A stretch of 64,000 nt of DNA from an uncultured Alphaproteobacteria bacterium (GCA_943787225.1 CALSLP010000004.1:248001-312000); one strand, 5' to 3'; shown: positions 35,302-44,907, counted from the first letter of the stretch. Made by a program: numbers and translations. Notes: generated from the letters alone by a model not told the origin.

Positions 35302-36831
35302 TCAGGAGCCGAGACCCGCGACTTCTTTGCCAGCAATACGACCGGTGACAAAGCACTCAGCGATATTACCACCCGCCAGATACAGATGCCCAAACGAGCT
35401 GCCCATCTCGCCTGCTGCATAGAGCCGTGGGATTGCGTCGCCATTGACGTCGATGATCCGCTGCTTGGCATCATGCACCGGGCCACCCTGCGTGTTAGAG
35501 AGCACCGGCCAGACCTGACCGCCATAGAATGGCGGGCGCTGGATTTTCATCATGGTGCCTGCCGGGCGACCAAATTCGGTATCGTCTTTGGTCACACACA
35601 TCTCGTTCCAGCGCGCCATGGATTCTTCGGCCTTGTCGCCATCGATACCGTACATCTCAGCCAGCTCACCCACCGTATCAGCCTTTTTGATTATGCCTTC
35701 ATCGATTTCCTTGCTGTTGTCCTTGCTCCAGACATAGGTCATGTCGCGCTCGTTATAAGCAGGGTTGCCCATCGGGAAGCGGCGGCGACCCAGCTCGTCA
35801 TAAATCAACAGTGACGGAATGCGCGGGAAGCTTTGGGTGACAGGATCGAAATGTTCCATATCGCGCCAGCCGGTATCCTGAACATAAGGCGGGAACTCGT
35901 TCATATAGCGCTCGCCATATTTATCGAGAATGATCCACGGTGCCTGCACGACCGCGCGCTGCTCTTGCCCCGGAATCCAGTCCGGGAAGCGCTTCACGCG
36001 AATGCCATAGGGGAATTCTTCCTTGTCCGGATGCAGGAAGCCGTATGAGCCATGGAAATGCCACATATGCCACAGATCAGCGCCCAGCGATTGCGCCATT
36101 CGGATACCATCACCCGTATTGCCGCCATTGGCCGCCGTCGTCACCGGCATGATTTGCCAGTACTGCTTTTGCATCTCAGGGTTGGCCTCGAACCCGCCGC
36201 TGGCGAGGATGACACCCTTTTTGGTGCGGATGCGACGTTCGCCGTTCGGCGTATCAACCACGATACCAATCACTTCACGATCGGCGTTGGAAATCAGATT
36301 TTTGGCCGGCGTATTGCAGCGCACTTCAATCCCGCGTTCCTCGACATTCTTTTGAATGACATAGAATACCAGCGGCCCGCCGGGGCGGCCTTTGACCTGC
36401 GGGTAGACCGTGGCAGCATCGATATTTGGGACGCCGGTAATCTGGGTGTAGTAAAACGAATCTTCTCCGGGGAACGGATAATTACCGCCACGCTCACGGA
36501 TCATAAACTCAGCACCGGTCAACTCCGTCAGCTTGCGGGCATAGGCTTCATTATCGACCATCCCGTCAGCCAGGGCGCGCAGCACCGGATCGGGTGTCCG
36601 GCCGGCATTGGTATTTTTCAAATAGGTAAAAGCACCATCGGGATTTTTGGTCGAACAGATCGCACCATGTGAGCAGATCGAAATCCCGCCGGGATCAGGC
36701 ATCTTTTCAATGAGCAAGACCTTGGCCCCCGCATCATGCGCCTCAATCGCAGACACCCCGCCGGCAAATCCAAACCCGACAACGACGACATCAAACTCTT
36801 CATCAAACTGCTCATTATCAGCGGCGCTCAT
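35302..36831 (-). CDS. FAD-dependent oxidoreductase of the fumarate reductase/succinate dehydrogenase flavoprotein family
   Basis: 509 residues with the N-terminal FAD-binding motif VVVVGFGFAGGVSAIEAH followed by an acidic strand end (LLIEK), SGGFEANPEM in the middle and the C-terminal AAGEMGSSFGHLYLAGGNIAEC that closes the FAD site. The family includes fumarate reductases, 3-ketosteroid dehydrogenases and tricarballylate dehydrogenases, which add or remove hydrogens at a C=C bond. ATG 36831 is used because the longer frame has no family match before it. It is divergent from tctC and upstream of ubiD copy 4. Confidence 0.85.
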   Translation of the reverse strand: MSAADNEQFDEEFDVVVVGFGFAGGVSAIEAHDAGAKVLLIEKMPDPGGISICSHGAICSTKNPDGAFTYLKNTNAGRTPDPVLRALADGMVDNEAYARKLTELTGAEFMIRERGGNYPFPGEDSFYYTQITGVPNIDAATVYPQVKGRPGGPLVFYVIQKNVEERGIEVRCNTPAKNLISNADREVIGIVVDTPNGERRIRTKKGVILASGGFEANPEMQKQYWQIMPVTTAANGGNTGDGIRMAQSLGADLWHMWHFHGSYGFLHPDKEEFPYGIRVKRFPDWIPGQEQRAVVQAPWIILDKYGERYMNEFPPYVQDTGWRDMEHFDPVTQSFPRIPSLLIYDELGRRRFPMGNPAYNERDMTYVWSKDNSKEIDEGIIKKADTVGELAEMYGIDGDKAEESMARWNEMCVTKDDTEFGRPAGTMMKIQRPPFYGGQVWPVLSNTQGGPVHDAKQRIIDVNGDAIPRLYAAGEMGSSFGHLYLAGGNIAECFVTGRIAGKEVAGLGS

Positions 36832-36995
36832 CGTTCTACAACTCCCGTACAATATGCGTTTGATCGTCATCATAAGCGAACAAAACGCCGCTGCAACCGG
36901 CGCGTCCCACCATAATTTTTTTCCGGTTTCCCTTGACCGCTTGCCTGCATTGGGAGGAAGGTTTTGCAACGAAACAAAAAAGGGAGTGTCTTTCA

Positions 36996-38092
36996 ATGAA
37001 ATATATAACAACGTCAATCGCCGCATTTGCTACGGCAACAGCGCTGTCGGGAGCCCCGATGGCCGCTGATTTCTACAAGGATAAAACAGTACGCGTCGTC
37101 GTACCGTCCGGCAGTGGCGGCACCTATCATCTCTATTGCCAGATACTCGCCCGCCATATGGGCAAGCATCTCGGTGGCGGCACGGCCAGCGTTATTACCC
37201 AGAACATGCCCGGTGCCGGTGGCGCCAAGGCGGCACGTTATATGGTCACCGCCGCCCCCAAGGATGGCAGCGTCATTTCGATGATCAATCCTGGTTCAAT
37301 CGCCTTTCCCGGATTGCGACCTGGCGTCGGGTTCGACACACGGAAAATGCGCTGGCTGGGTTCGATGTCGGGCCGCGCCTATACGGTCGGGGTTTATAAC
37401 GGCTCAAAAGGCGACTCAGGGTTCACTGCAGCTGAGGCCGCCAAGAAATTCGGCCCCCCTGTCAGGACCATCGAGGATGCCAGGAAACGGACCGTTATCA
37501 TGGGCACCAGCGGCAAGGCATCAACAAGCTACCTGATGCCGAGCTTCATGAACAAGACGCTGGGAACCAAATTCAAGATCATTCTCGGCTATAAAAGTGG
37601 CGGTACGATCAATCTTGCCATGCAAAAGGGTGAGATCGAAGGACGCGGCAATTTCTATACCGGCTATCTTGGCGTCTGGCCCGAAGCAGTCCGGGATAAC
37701 CTCGTTACCTTTCTCGCCCGTCTGGGCCCGGACCGTGATGATATGACCGTGATGATATGAAGCATATCCCCCGTTTACGGAACCTGATGAAAACTGATCT
37801 GCAGCGCCAAATGCTGGACATTCTCGAAGTCAGCTTTCTGGTCGGTCAGGCCTTTTACGCACCACCAGGCATTTCCAAAGCGCGGCTCGCCGAGCTAAGG
37901 GCCGGTTTTCTCGGAACGGTAAAGGATAAAGGACTTCTCAAAGATGCCAATAAACGGCATCTGCCGATGAATTGGCAAACCCATGATCAGGTCCAAACAT
38001 CCATCGATAACATCTTCAAGAAACCGCCGACAGCCTTCAAAACGTTAGCGACTATGCTCGGCTTTGATAAGAAAAAGAAAAAGAAGAAATAA
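36996..38092 (+). pseudogene. TctC-type tripartite tricarboxylate transporter substrate-binding protein, broken by a 14-bp duplication
   Basis: The ATG at 36996 (AGGGAG upstream) begins a signal peptide (ending near GAPMAADF) and the Bug/TctC fold (YKDKTVRVVVPSGSGG, MPGAGGAKAARYM). The frame ends early at 37760. The rest of the protein (IPRLRNLMKT to the Lys-rich end KKKKKKK) lies in another frame to 38092. The cause is visible: GACCGTGATGATAT is repeated in tandem at 37731-37744 and 37745-37758, adding 14 bases; with one copy the two parts form one protein of about 360 residues. It would deliver a carboxylate to the convergent TctAB permease. Confidence 0.85.
37731..37758 (+). repeat. 14-bp tandem duplication inside tctC
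   Basis: GACCGTGATGATAT occurs twice without a spacer. Because 14 is not a multiple of 3, the second copy shifts the reading frame of tctC. Slippage or recombination could remove it and restore the gene. Confidence 0.9.
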
Positions 38093-38109
38093 GCTGACTA
38101 TGTTCCGTA

Positions 38110-38138
38110 AAAGCGCTCCTTCGGGGGCGCTTTTTTTT
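38110..38138 (+). terminator. Rho-independent terminator after tctC
   Basis: AGCGCTCC-TTCG-GGGGCGCT forms an 8-bp stem (one G:T pair) with a UUCG loop, followed by eight T. It lies 18 bases after the tctC stop. Confidence 0.85.
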
Positions 38139-38142
38139 GGTC

Positions 38143-38178
38143 AAAAAAAACGCCGGTCTCGTTAAAGACCGGCGTTTC
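38143..38178 (-). terminator. Rho-independent terminator after tctAB
   Basis: CGCCGGTCT (38151-38159) pairs with AGACCGGCG (38166-38174). Read on the minus strand it is followed by eight T (the A-run at 38143-38150), so it ends the convergent tctAB transcript. The plus-strand side also has a T-rich tail, so it may work in both directions. Confidence 0.85.
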
Positions 38179-38198
38179 TTTGTTTCGTTGAGCTAACC

Positions 38199-40325
38199 CT
38201 AGAAGAGGTTCGCCCAGTTGATCGTCCGGAGGACCGGGAACAGGTCCCCGACCACTGACTGTGGCCATGGAATGATCAGAACATGATGGAACAATCCATA
38301 ACAGAATGCCCACAATGAGCAGGATATCAGCATCGTCGTGCCCCAGGTGGCCTTGCCCCAGAACCGGATATAACCGACGAGGAACAAGAACATTGAGACC
38401 AGAAGGCCTACCGTTGCGGCCATAAGGAAGAAGAAACCGCACCAGCCAAAGTAGGCAAGGGCTCTTCTCGTGATCGTCTCTTTAGGAAGATCACCGAAAT
38501 CCACCACAATATCGAAATGGACGTCAGATTCTGCCTCTTCCTTAGTGATATCATTACCATCGACATCCTTGGTCGTCACCATCTTAGCACCGGCTTGATA
38601 GAACAGCTTGGCAAAGAGGAAGAACGACAGAATGATCAAGGCTAGATAGCCCATTACCTGAGGAATGAGGCGTGCGCCAAACTCCCAGGTCGACGCAATC
38701 GACAGTTCAATGATGAACATCACGGCGATAGCCGCACCGAAGGCAAAGTCGAGATCAAACCCACGCTTGTTGAAAGAGAAGGTTGCAACCTGCGACGTTG
38801 TGATGCCGGCAGCAATATCCTTCCGCTTTTGACGAGCTTGGCTGATATACGGGCTAGCGATGCCATACAGGGTGATGATGAACATGATCACAACAACCGG
38901 GAACTCGGTGATGTCATATGTCCACTGCGCCCCATAACGTTCAACCGAGATGAACATGTAACGTTCAACAAGGCCGCCGAGCACGAAGCCCAGAACCAGA
39001 GGAGGTCGTGGCCAACGCAAACGCTTCATGATGAAGCCAAGCAGACCAAAGCCGAGCAATGCCCAGATATCGCCCCACTGACGCGAGCCCTGGAAAGCAC
39101 CGACGAACACAACCGCCAACACGATCGGCACCAAAATGCCGGGACGGATCAACGCCAGCTTTGCGAGCTGGTTGGCGAAGGTGAAACAGATGCCAGCACC
39201 AAGGATATTGGCAACGGCAACCGACCACACCATCGTGTAGGTTACGTCGAGGTTCTTGGTCACCATGTCAGGTCCGGGAACCAGACCATGGATCAGGAAA
39301 GCACCCAGGATAAGCGCCATTGACGCGGAACCGGGAACACCGAAAGCAATGGTTGGCACCAAGGCGCCGCCCTCTTTCGCGTTGTTCGAGCTTTCCGATG
39401 CAATAACGCCACGAACATCACCCTTACCAAAGGAAATATCTGCATCCTTCTCGGTTCGGGCCGCATGACCGTAGGCTATCCAGTCGACAACCGAGGCGCC
39501 AATGCCGGGAACCGCCCCAAGACCTGCGCCGATGGTTGCACAACGACAAACCAGCCACATATTTTTGAACACATCCTTAACACCGACAAGCTGGCTATCG
39601 GTAATATCAGTGCTCTCATTATCGTTCTTGATCGATTTTTGCTGGATCGCGAGATCGGCAAGTTCAGGAATAGCAAACAGTCCGAGTGCGAGGGGCACAA
39701 CGGGCAGACCGTCCCATAGATAAAGAGAATCAAACGTCCAACGAAGCGTCCCCGTTTGCGGATCATCACCGGCTGTTGAGATCAGAATACCGATACAAGC
39801 ACCGGCGAGACCCTTCAGCAGTGAACCACCACTAAGCACGGAGGCTAGCGAGAGACCAAAGATACAGAACGATAATAACTCCGGAGAGCCAATATGCAGC
39901 ATGACCGGTCGCAGGATCGGGATACTGACACCGAGGAGCAACGCACCCCACAGGCCACCAATCACTGAGGCGGTAAAGGCTGCACCATACGCTCGACCGG
40001 CTTCGCCTTTGCGCGACATTGGATATCCATCAAGGATTGTCGCGGCGGAACCAACCGTGCCTGGCACACCAAACATGACCGCCGGGATCGTATCCGAGGT
40101 CACCGTCACCGCTTGTAGCCCCATAAGGAAGGCAAGCGCGGTATAAGCGTTCATATCAAATGTAAACGGTAACAGCAGGGAAAGCCCGACCAAACCGCCC
40201 AGACCAGGGATAACACCCACGATCAGACCGATGATTACGCCGAGGAATAGGAAACCTAGCCTTTCGAACGTAAACAAGATGCTCAGAGCCTGTCCGGCTT
40301 CATGTAATAGGGAAATATCTTCCAT
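38199..40325 (-). CDS. Tripartite tricarboxylate transporter, TctA-TctB fusion permease
   Basis: 708 residues. The first 500 or so form the TctA permease with about 11-12 membrane segments and the repeated glycine motifs GLIVGVIPGLGG and GAGLGAVPGIGA. The last 180-200 residues (from about FDLDFAFGAAIAVMF) have four more membrane segments with the layout of TctB, the small membrane subunit usually encoded separately. No free tctB is found. The transporter would import a carboxylate with the periplasmic TctC protein, whose neighbouring gene is broken; the TctC gene at the window end is a possible partner. Confidence 0.85.
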   Translation of the reverse strand: MEDISLLHEAGQALSILFTFERLGFLFLGVIIGLIVGVIPGLGGLVGLSLLLPFTFDMNAYTALAFLMGLQAVTVTSDTIPAVMFGVPGTVGSAATILDGYPMSRKGEAGRAYGAAFTASVIGGLWGALLLGVSIPILRPVMLHIGSPELLSFCIFGLSLASVLSGGSLLKGLAGACIGILISTAGDDPQTGTLRWTFDSLYLWDGLPVVPLALGLFAIPELADLAIQQKSIKNDNESTDITDSQLVGVKDVFKNMWLVCRCATIGAGLGAVPGIGASVVDWIAYGHAARTEKDADISFGKGDVRGVIASESSNNAKEGGALVPTIAFGVPGSASMALILGAFLIHGLVPGPDMVTKNLDVTYTMVWSVAVANILGAGICFTFANQLAKLALIRPGILVPIVLAVVFVGAFQGSRQWGDIWALLGFGLLGFIMKRLRWPRPPLVLGFVLGGLVERYMFISVERYGAQWTYDITEFPVVVIMFIITLYGIASPYISQARQKRKDIAAGITTSQVATFSFNKRGFDLDFAFGAAIAVMFIIELSIASTWEFGARLIPQVMGYLALIILSFFLFAKLFYQAGAKMVTTKDVDGNDITKEEAESDVHFDIVVDFGDLPKETITRRALAYFGWCGFFFLMAATVGLLVSMFLFLVGYIRFWGKATWGTTMLISCSLWAFCYGLFHHVLIIPWPQSVVGDLFPVLRTINWANLF

Positions 40326-40830
40326 TATTCTTGCCTATAAAAATCTGCACCAAACTTTTTAGCACTAACGTAGTAAACCATTTTTAGACGCCCGATATTC
40401 CGACTCTCTAGCAGAATCGTCACCTGACACACAAAACGGCATCACGAACAGAACAGCCCAAAGAACCGTGCCATTCGCAACAGAAATCAAGGAAATCTTG
40501 TTGTCTCCCCGCTCCCGCTCCTTTTTCGCCAGCTTACCGAAACAATGGCAAGCCCTGTTGCCGGGCTTCATTAAGCGGCCCAGTTGCGACGGATTGGATA
40601 TCAAAGATTGCCGCCGGTCAAGACCGAACAAAGCGCTAATTTGTAAAATAAAAAGCGCTAATTTGTAAAATAAATTGATTGATTTCGTACAAAAAGCCAG
40701 ACAGCGCATTGGATGTGCCAACCGAATTACAAGGAGCTGATTTGCTACCACCCGGTGACAGGAAGGCCGCCCCTGAGCTAGGGTATCGTCATTAAAATCT
40801 AATAAGACTGACAGAAAACAGGAGGCACAG
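40326..40830. other. Intergenic region with a 22-bp tandem repeat
   Basis: This 505-base gap separates the divergent tctAB and SDR genes. It holds no convincing gene. A 22-base unit beginning AGCGCTAATTTGTAAAATA is present twice in tandem from 40632, and each unit contains the palindrome AGCGCT, so it may be a binding site for a regulator of either neighbour. The surrounding 40600-40680 is AT-rich. Confidence 0.5.
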
Positions 40831-41574
40831 ATGACGGATCAGGTTGTATTGGTGACGGGGACTGGCGGCGGTATTGGCGCGGCTTGTGCCCGGGACTTGC
40901 TACAAGACGGTAATAAAGTAACCGCCCTTGACGTTAAACCGGTCCATGAATGCGTGCTCAACGCCGCCCCCGAAGACAATTATATCGCGCTGAACGTTGA
41001 TGTATCATCGCTTGATGCCTGCCGTGATGCGGTTAAACAAACCGTTGAAAAATTCGGTCGGCTTGATGCGGTCTGCCATTTCGCCGCGATCCATTCGACC
41101 TTGAACTGGGAAGATGTCTCCAGCGAAGAGTTCAATCGCGTGCTCCAGGTCAATGTCGTCGGCTCATTTCATGTTGCCAAGGCTGCAGGCGAATGGATGA
41201 AAGAAAATGGCGGTGGTGCCATCGTGCTGACGTCATCAGGTTCCGTTCAAGCCAGTGGTATTGGCGGTGGTAGTGGTCGCGGCGGCCCGGCCTACGTAAC
41301 CTCCAAAGCCGCGATTTATGGATTGAACCGGTCTCTTGCCCGCTCGCTCGGTCCCTATGGTATTCGCGTCAACACGGTCAGCCCCGGCGCGACAGAAACG
41401 CCGATGATCGCGGAATACACCAACGCCTCACGCGATAGTGCCGCCAACAGATCAATGCTCGGCCGAATCGGCGAGCCCGAGGACATCGTCGATGTCGCGC
41501 GGTTCCTGATTTCCGATGCCGCCCGGTATGTAACCGGTGACAACATCAGCGTGAGCGGAGGCGGCAGCGTTTAA
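40831..41574 (+). CDS. SDR family oxidoreductase (copy 5)
   Basis: A 247-residue classical SDR: TGTGGGIG (cofactor), HFAA in place of NNAG, LTSSGSVQ with the active-site Ser, YVTSK and VTGDNISVSGG. It has a Gly-rich insertion (GIGGGSGRGG) before the catalytic Tyr. AGGAGG precedes ATG 40831. It starts a plus-strand run SDR, two isochorismatase hydrolases, enamidase-like and Mo-hydroxylase genes, so it may handle an alcohol or aldehyde intermediate of that pathway. Confidence 0.85.
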   Translation: MTDQVVLVTGTGGGIGAACARDLLQDGNKVTALDVKPVHECVLNAAPEDNYIALNVDVSSLDACRDAVKQTVEKFGRLDAVCHFAAIHSTLNWEDVSSEEFNRVLQVNVVGSFHVAKAAGEWMKENGGGAIVLTSSGSVQASGIGGGSGRGGPAYVTSKAAIYGLNRSLARSLGPYGIRVNTVSPGATETPMIAEYTNASRDSAANRSMLGRIGEPEDIVDVARFLISDAARYVTGDNISVSGGGSV

Positions 41575-41654
41575 AAAGACTCAATTTCATCGTCAAACCA
41601 CGCTATACTCCAGTTTGATTTTCAGGGAAGCTGCCCGACAGCGAGGAGATAAAG

Positions 41655-42356
41655 ATGCATAACGCGTATATAAAACCAGAACATATTGAGACAATGATCC
41701 GGCGCAGCGGCAGGGCACACTCCGTTGAGTCATTAGATGGTCCCGCGACGGCATTGGTTGTTGTCGACATGCAAATCTATTTCATGGGCGAAGGCCAGCC
41801 TTCTGAATGTCCGGTTGCCCGCGACATTGTTCCCAACGTCAATCGCCTGGCAGAAGCAACCCGTCGCGCCGGTGGCAAGGTTATCTGGATACAAACCCAC
41901 TCTGGCCCGGACTCTAAAGATTTCTGGTCGGCATATTATGATCGCGTCACCCCTGAAAATGGCGAGAAGCGCGTCACCGGGATGGAACCCGGCGGCAGCG
42001 GCTTTGACATATGGCCTGATCTGGATGTCCGTAATGAAGACGAGATCGTTCCCAAGACACGCTACTCGGCTTTCCTGCCTGCGCCCTCAAAATTCGAAGC
42101 GGTATTAAAAGAGAATAACATCGATACCATGCTGATCACCGGTGTCTCGACCTGTACCTGCTGCGAATCCACGGCACGCGACGGCATGATGCTGAACTAT
42201 CGCACGATGATGATCTCCGATGGCTGCGCCGCGCCGGATGATGACCTGCACAATAATTCGATCAATCAGTTCTACCTGCAGTTCGGTGATGTGCAATCGA
42301 CAGATGAGGTTATCACTTTGCTCGATCGAAATGTTGCGGCAGCGGCGGCTGAGTAA
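41655..42356 (+). CDS. Isochorismatase-family cysteine hydrolase (copy 1)
   Basis: 233 residues with the Asp-Lys-Cys catalytic set of the family: Asp38 (VVVDMQIYF), Lys134 (PKTRYSAF) and Cys169 (GVSTCTCCEST). Family members hydrolyse amides such as nicotinamide, N-carbamoylsarcosine and maleamate, or are isochorismatases. GGAG precedes ATG 41655. A paralogue follows after about 130 bases. In the context of the enamidase and Mo-hydroxylase genes, an amide-cleaving step in N-heterocycle breakdown is plausible but not shown. Confidence 0.85.
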   Translation: MHNAYIKPEHIETMIRRSGRAHSVESLDGPATALVVVDMQIYFMGEGQPSECPVARDIVPNVNRLAEATRRAGGKVIWIQTHSGPDSKDFWSAYYDRVTPENGEKRVTGMEPGGSGFDIWPDLDVRNEDEIVPKTRYSAFLPAPSKFEAVLKENNIDTMLITGVSTCTCCESTARDGMMLNYRTMMISDGCAAPDDDLHNNSINQFYLQFGDVQSTDEVITLLDRNVAAAAAE

Positions 42357-42483
42357 CCGCGTATAATCCCAGAAATGTTGCTTGCGCTTTAGTAAGCTGT
42401 GAATTCGTTTGCGCGCCTGACTTAAATGTCAGGCTGCAAGATTGGTCGTTATTAGACGGCCATTATATATAAAGAGGTTCAAA

Positions 42484-43215
42484 ATGTCTGATACCGTCTC
42501 TTGCCTGCTGCCGGAAAATATCGCGAAAATTACCAAGCGCGATGGTCAACCGCACAGCCTGGTCGAGTTCGATCCGAAATCGACGGCTCTGGTCGTCATC
42601 GACATGCAGAATTTCTATATCGCCAAGGACCAAATCTCCTATTGCGAATATGCCGAAGCCATCGTCCCCAACGTCAACCGGCTGGCAAAAGCCATGCGAA
42701 AGTTTGGCGGCAAGGTTATCTGGGTTCGCAATATCACCAACCCCGAAGCCTTCAAAGGCTGGAGTGCGCATTACGAGCGCATGACACCAGAACGCATCGC
42801 CACCCGCAAAAAGGAACTTGCCAAAGACGGTGCCGGTTTCAAACTGTGGGAAGGACTCGATGTCCGCAAGGACGACCCCAAGGTCAACAAGATCCGCTAT
42901 TCGGCCTTTATCCCCGGCGCCTCAAATATCGAGAAAGTCCTCGGCGAGCACGGCATTGATACGCTGATCTTCTGCGGCGTTGCCACCAATGTCTGCGTCG
43001 AATCCAGCGCCCGCGATGCGATGATGATGAACTATCATACACTCACCGTCGAAGATGCCTGCGCTGCCGGCACCATCGCCGGACACGAAGCGACGATCAA
43101 CGCGCTCTATCTAAACTTTGGCGATGTCCAGATGACCGACCAGGTCCTCGAAGCCCTTAGTGCCAATGCTGGCAAGAACGCGGGGAAAAGTGCCACTGCC
43201 GCCGCTGCGGAGTAA
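42484..43215 (+). CDS. Isochorismatase-family cysteine hydrolase (copy 2)
   Basis: 243 residues with Asp40 (VVIDMQNFY), Lys136 (NKIRYSAF) and Cys171 (GVATNVCVESS), the canonical arrangement. It resembles copy 1 through the whole core (GGKVIW, FGDVQ.TD near the end) but its active-site loop keeps the common NVCVES where copy 1 has TCTCCES, so substrates probably differ. ATG 42484 follows AGAGG. The C-terminus is an Ala-rich tail. Confidence 0.87.
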   Translation: MSDTVSCLLPENIAKITKRDGQPHSLVEFDPKSTALVVIDMQNFYIAKDQISYCEYAEAIVPNVNRLAKAMRKFGGKVIWVRNITNPEAFKGWSAHYERMTPERIATRKKELAKDGAGFKLWEGLDVRKDDPKVNKIRYSAFIPGASNIEKVLGEHGIDTLIFCGVATNVCVESSARDAMMMNYHTLTVEDACAAGTIAGHEATINALYLNFGDVQMTDQVLEALSANAGKNAGKSATAAAAE

Positions 43216-43259
43216 ATCATTCAGCCAGTACAGTTTGGCCCTGTCGGCCCTTATGATCA

Positions 43260-43580
43260 CTAAAAGTGCTTCATAAAGAACCGGATTCCGTAAACCAGAA
43301 CATACGGGAGCAAAAACAAGCCCAGCGCATAGACTGCAATCAGAAATAGAGTCGGCGACGGCAGGAAACCTCTTATCAAGACAGGGATGACGAAAAAGAT
43401 CATCCCAAAGGTCACAACAAAACCAAAAGGCCATAAATAGATGGCAATTATCTCATTCTCATCAGACCATTTATACAAAGGCTCGCCGGTCCTCTGATAA
43501 AACCCGACTATGGTCGTAATGAGATAATACATGGCTGAAAGAGTAGTATAGGTCTTCGACTGGTGAAAAACATTTTTCAC
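43260..43580 (-). CDS. Small membrane protein, hypothetical
   Basis: 106 residues with three hydrophobic segments (near residues 14-28, 46-68 and 74-97). No family is recognised. It lies alone on the minus strand between the second hydrolase and the enamidase-like gene. Confidence 0.45.
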   Translation of the reverse strand: MKNVFHQSKTYTTLSAMYYLITTIVGFYQRTGEPLYKWSDENEIIAIYLWPFGFVVTFGMIFFVIPVLIRGFLPSPTLFLIAVYALGLFLLPYVLVYGIRFFMKHF

Positions 43581-43742
43581 AAAGCCTCACCGTCCTTCGC
43601 CAATAACCCTCCATATATTAAAGGTAGCTAGAGCCTCGCAACGTCGAAAAAAACATCGCCTCCCATTTGCTTAACCCGTCAACTCGGGTAATCATACCTG
43701 TACATATAAATTCTGACAGATCGTGTTTCGGGAGAGCGTATA

Positions 43743-44903
43743 ATGGCGGACAAACTGGTTATTAAAAATGTCGGGACAATGCTGTCCGGGGCGTTGGAAG
43801 AACCCATTCTTGATGCCGATACGGTCATCGTTGAAGGCGGTAAAATCTCGGCCATCGGCAAGGAAGCCAACCTCGATACCGGTAATGCCGCGACCACCAT
43901 TGATGCCAACCGCACGGTTCTGTCGCCTGGGCTGATTGACAGCCATGTTCATCCCGTCGCCGGGGACTGGACACCGCGCCAGAGCCAGCTTAACTGGATC
44001 GACAGCTCGATGCATGGTGGCGTCACCACGATGATCTCTGCCGGTGAAGCGCATTTCCCGGGTCGTCCGAAAGATCCCAAAGGCGTCGTCGCCCTGGCCA
44101 TCGCCGTGCAGCGTTCCTTTGCCAACTATCCTGGACTGGTGAAAGTTCACGCCGGCGCACCGATCCTCGAGAAGGATATGGTCGAGGAAGATTTCAAATT
44201 CATGGCCGAAGCTGGTGTCACACTTCTCGGCGAGATCGGGCTTGGTGGTGTAAAGGCTGGTGACGAAGCCAAGATCATGGTCGACTGGGCCCGTAAATAT
44301 GGCATCCAGAGCACCATCCATACCGGCGGACCTTCCATTCCCGGTTCCGGACTGATCGACAAAGACGTCGTGCTTGAAGCCGGCGCCGATATCATCGGCC
44401 ATATTAATGGCGGTCACACCGCCCTGCCCCTCGATCAGATCCGCTGCCTCTGTGAAAGCTGCGGTGCCGGTATCGAGATTGTTCATAACGGCAATGAGAA
44501 AGCCGCACTTTATGCGATGCGCACCGCCTTTGAACTGGGCGAAGAACGCCGCGTCATTCTTGGCACCGATGGTCCGGCAGGCTCAGGCGTTCAGCCGCTT
44601 GGCATTATTCGGATGATTGCGATGATGTCTTCGCTTGGCGATGTCGCCCCGGAAACCGTGTTCTGCTTCGCAACCGGCAATACCGCCCGGGTCCGCGAAC
44701 TCGATTGCGGGCTGATCGAAGTTGGCCGGGTCGCCGATCTCGTCTTCATGGATGCGCCGCAGCATTCCGCAGGCAAGACCATGCTCGAAGCCGTTAGCAT
44801 GGGTGATATTCCCGGCATCGGTATGGTCATCATCGATGGTAAGATCGCCAGCGGTCGCAGCCGCAACACCCCACCCGCCGTCAACATACCAGAGGTCGTC
44901 TGA
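43743..44903 (+). CDS. Enamidase-like amidohydrolase
   Basis: 386 residues of the amidohydrolase superfamily that match enamidase (EC 3.5.2.18) of the Eubacterium barkeri nicotinate pathway along the full length, for example GGVTTMISAG, HFPGRPKD, GLIDKDVV and the ending SRNTPPA. Likely metal and catalytic residues are present: His68 and His70 (SHVHP), Glu164 (GEIGLG), His193 (IHTGG), His220 (GHING) and Asp276 (GTDGPAGSG). Enamidase opens 1,4,5,6-tetrahydro-6-oxonicotinate to 2-formylglutarate and ammonia. GGGAGA precedes ATG 43743. The Mo-hydroxylase gene starts 4 bases after its stop. The exact substrate here is inferred. Confidence 0.82.
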   Translation: MADKLVIKNVGTMLSGALEEPILDADTVIVEGGKISAIGKEANLDTGNAATTIDANRTVLSPGLIDSHVHPVAGDWTPRQSQLNWIDSSMHGGVTTMISAGEAHFPGRPKDPKGVVALAIAVQRSFANYPGLVKVHAGAPILEKDMVEEDFKFMAEAGVTLLGEIGLGGVKAGDEAKIMVDWARKYGIQSTIHTGGPSIPGSGLIDKDVVLEAGADIIGHINGGHTALPLDQIRCLCESCGAGIEIVHNGNEKAALYAMRTAFELGEERRVILGTDGPAGSGVQPLGIIRMIAMMSSLGDVAPETVFCFATGNTARVRELDCGLIEVGRVADLVFMDAPQHSAGKTMLEAVSMGDIPGIGMVIIDGKIASGRSRNTPPAVNIPEVV

Positions 44904-44907
44904 TACC

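Noticed and set aside
40365..40751. 128-residue open frame on the minus strand between tctAB and the SDR gene
   Set aside because: No family pattern or convincing ribosome site, odd composition, and it runs through the 22-bp tandem repeat; it looks like a chance frame in an intergenic region.
43692..44486. Antisense frame of about 264 codons opposite the enamidase-like gene
   Set aside because: The plus-strand protein has clear catalytic motifs; the antisense frame has none.
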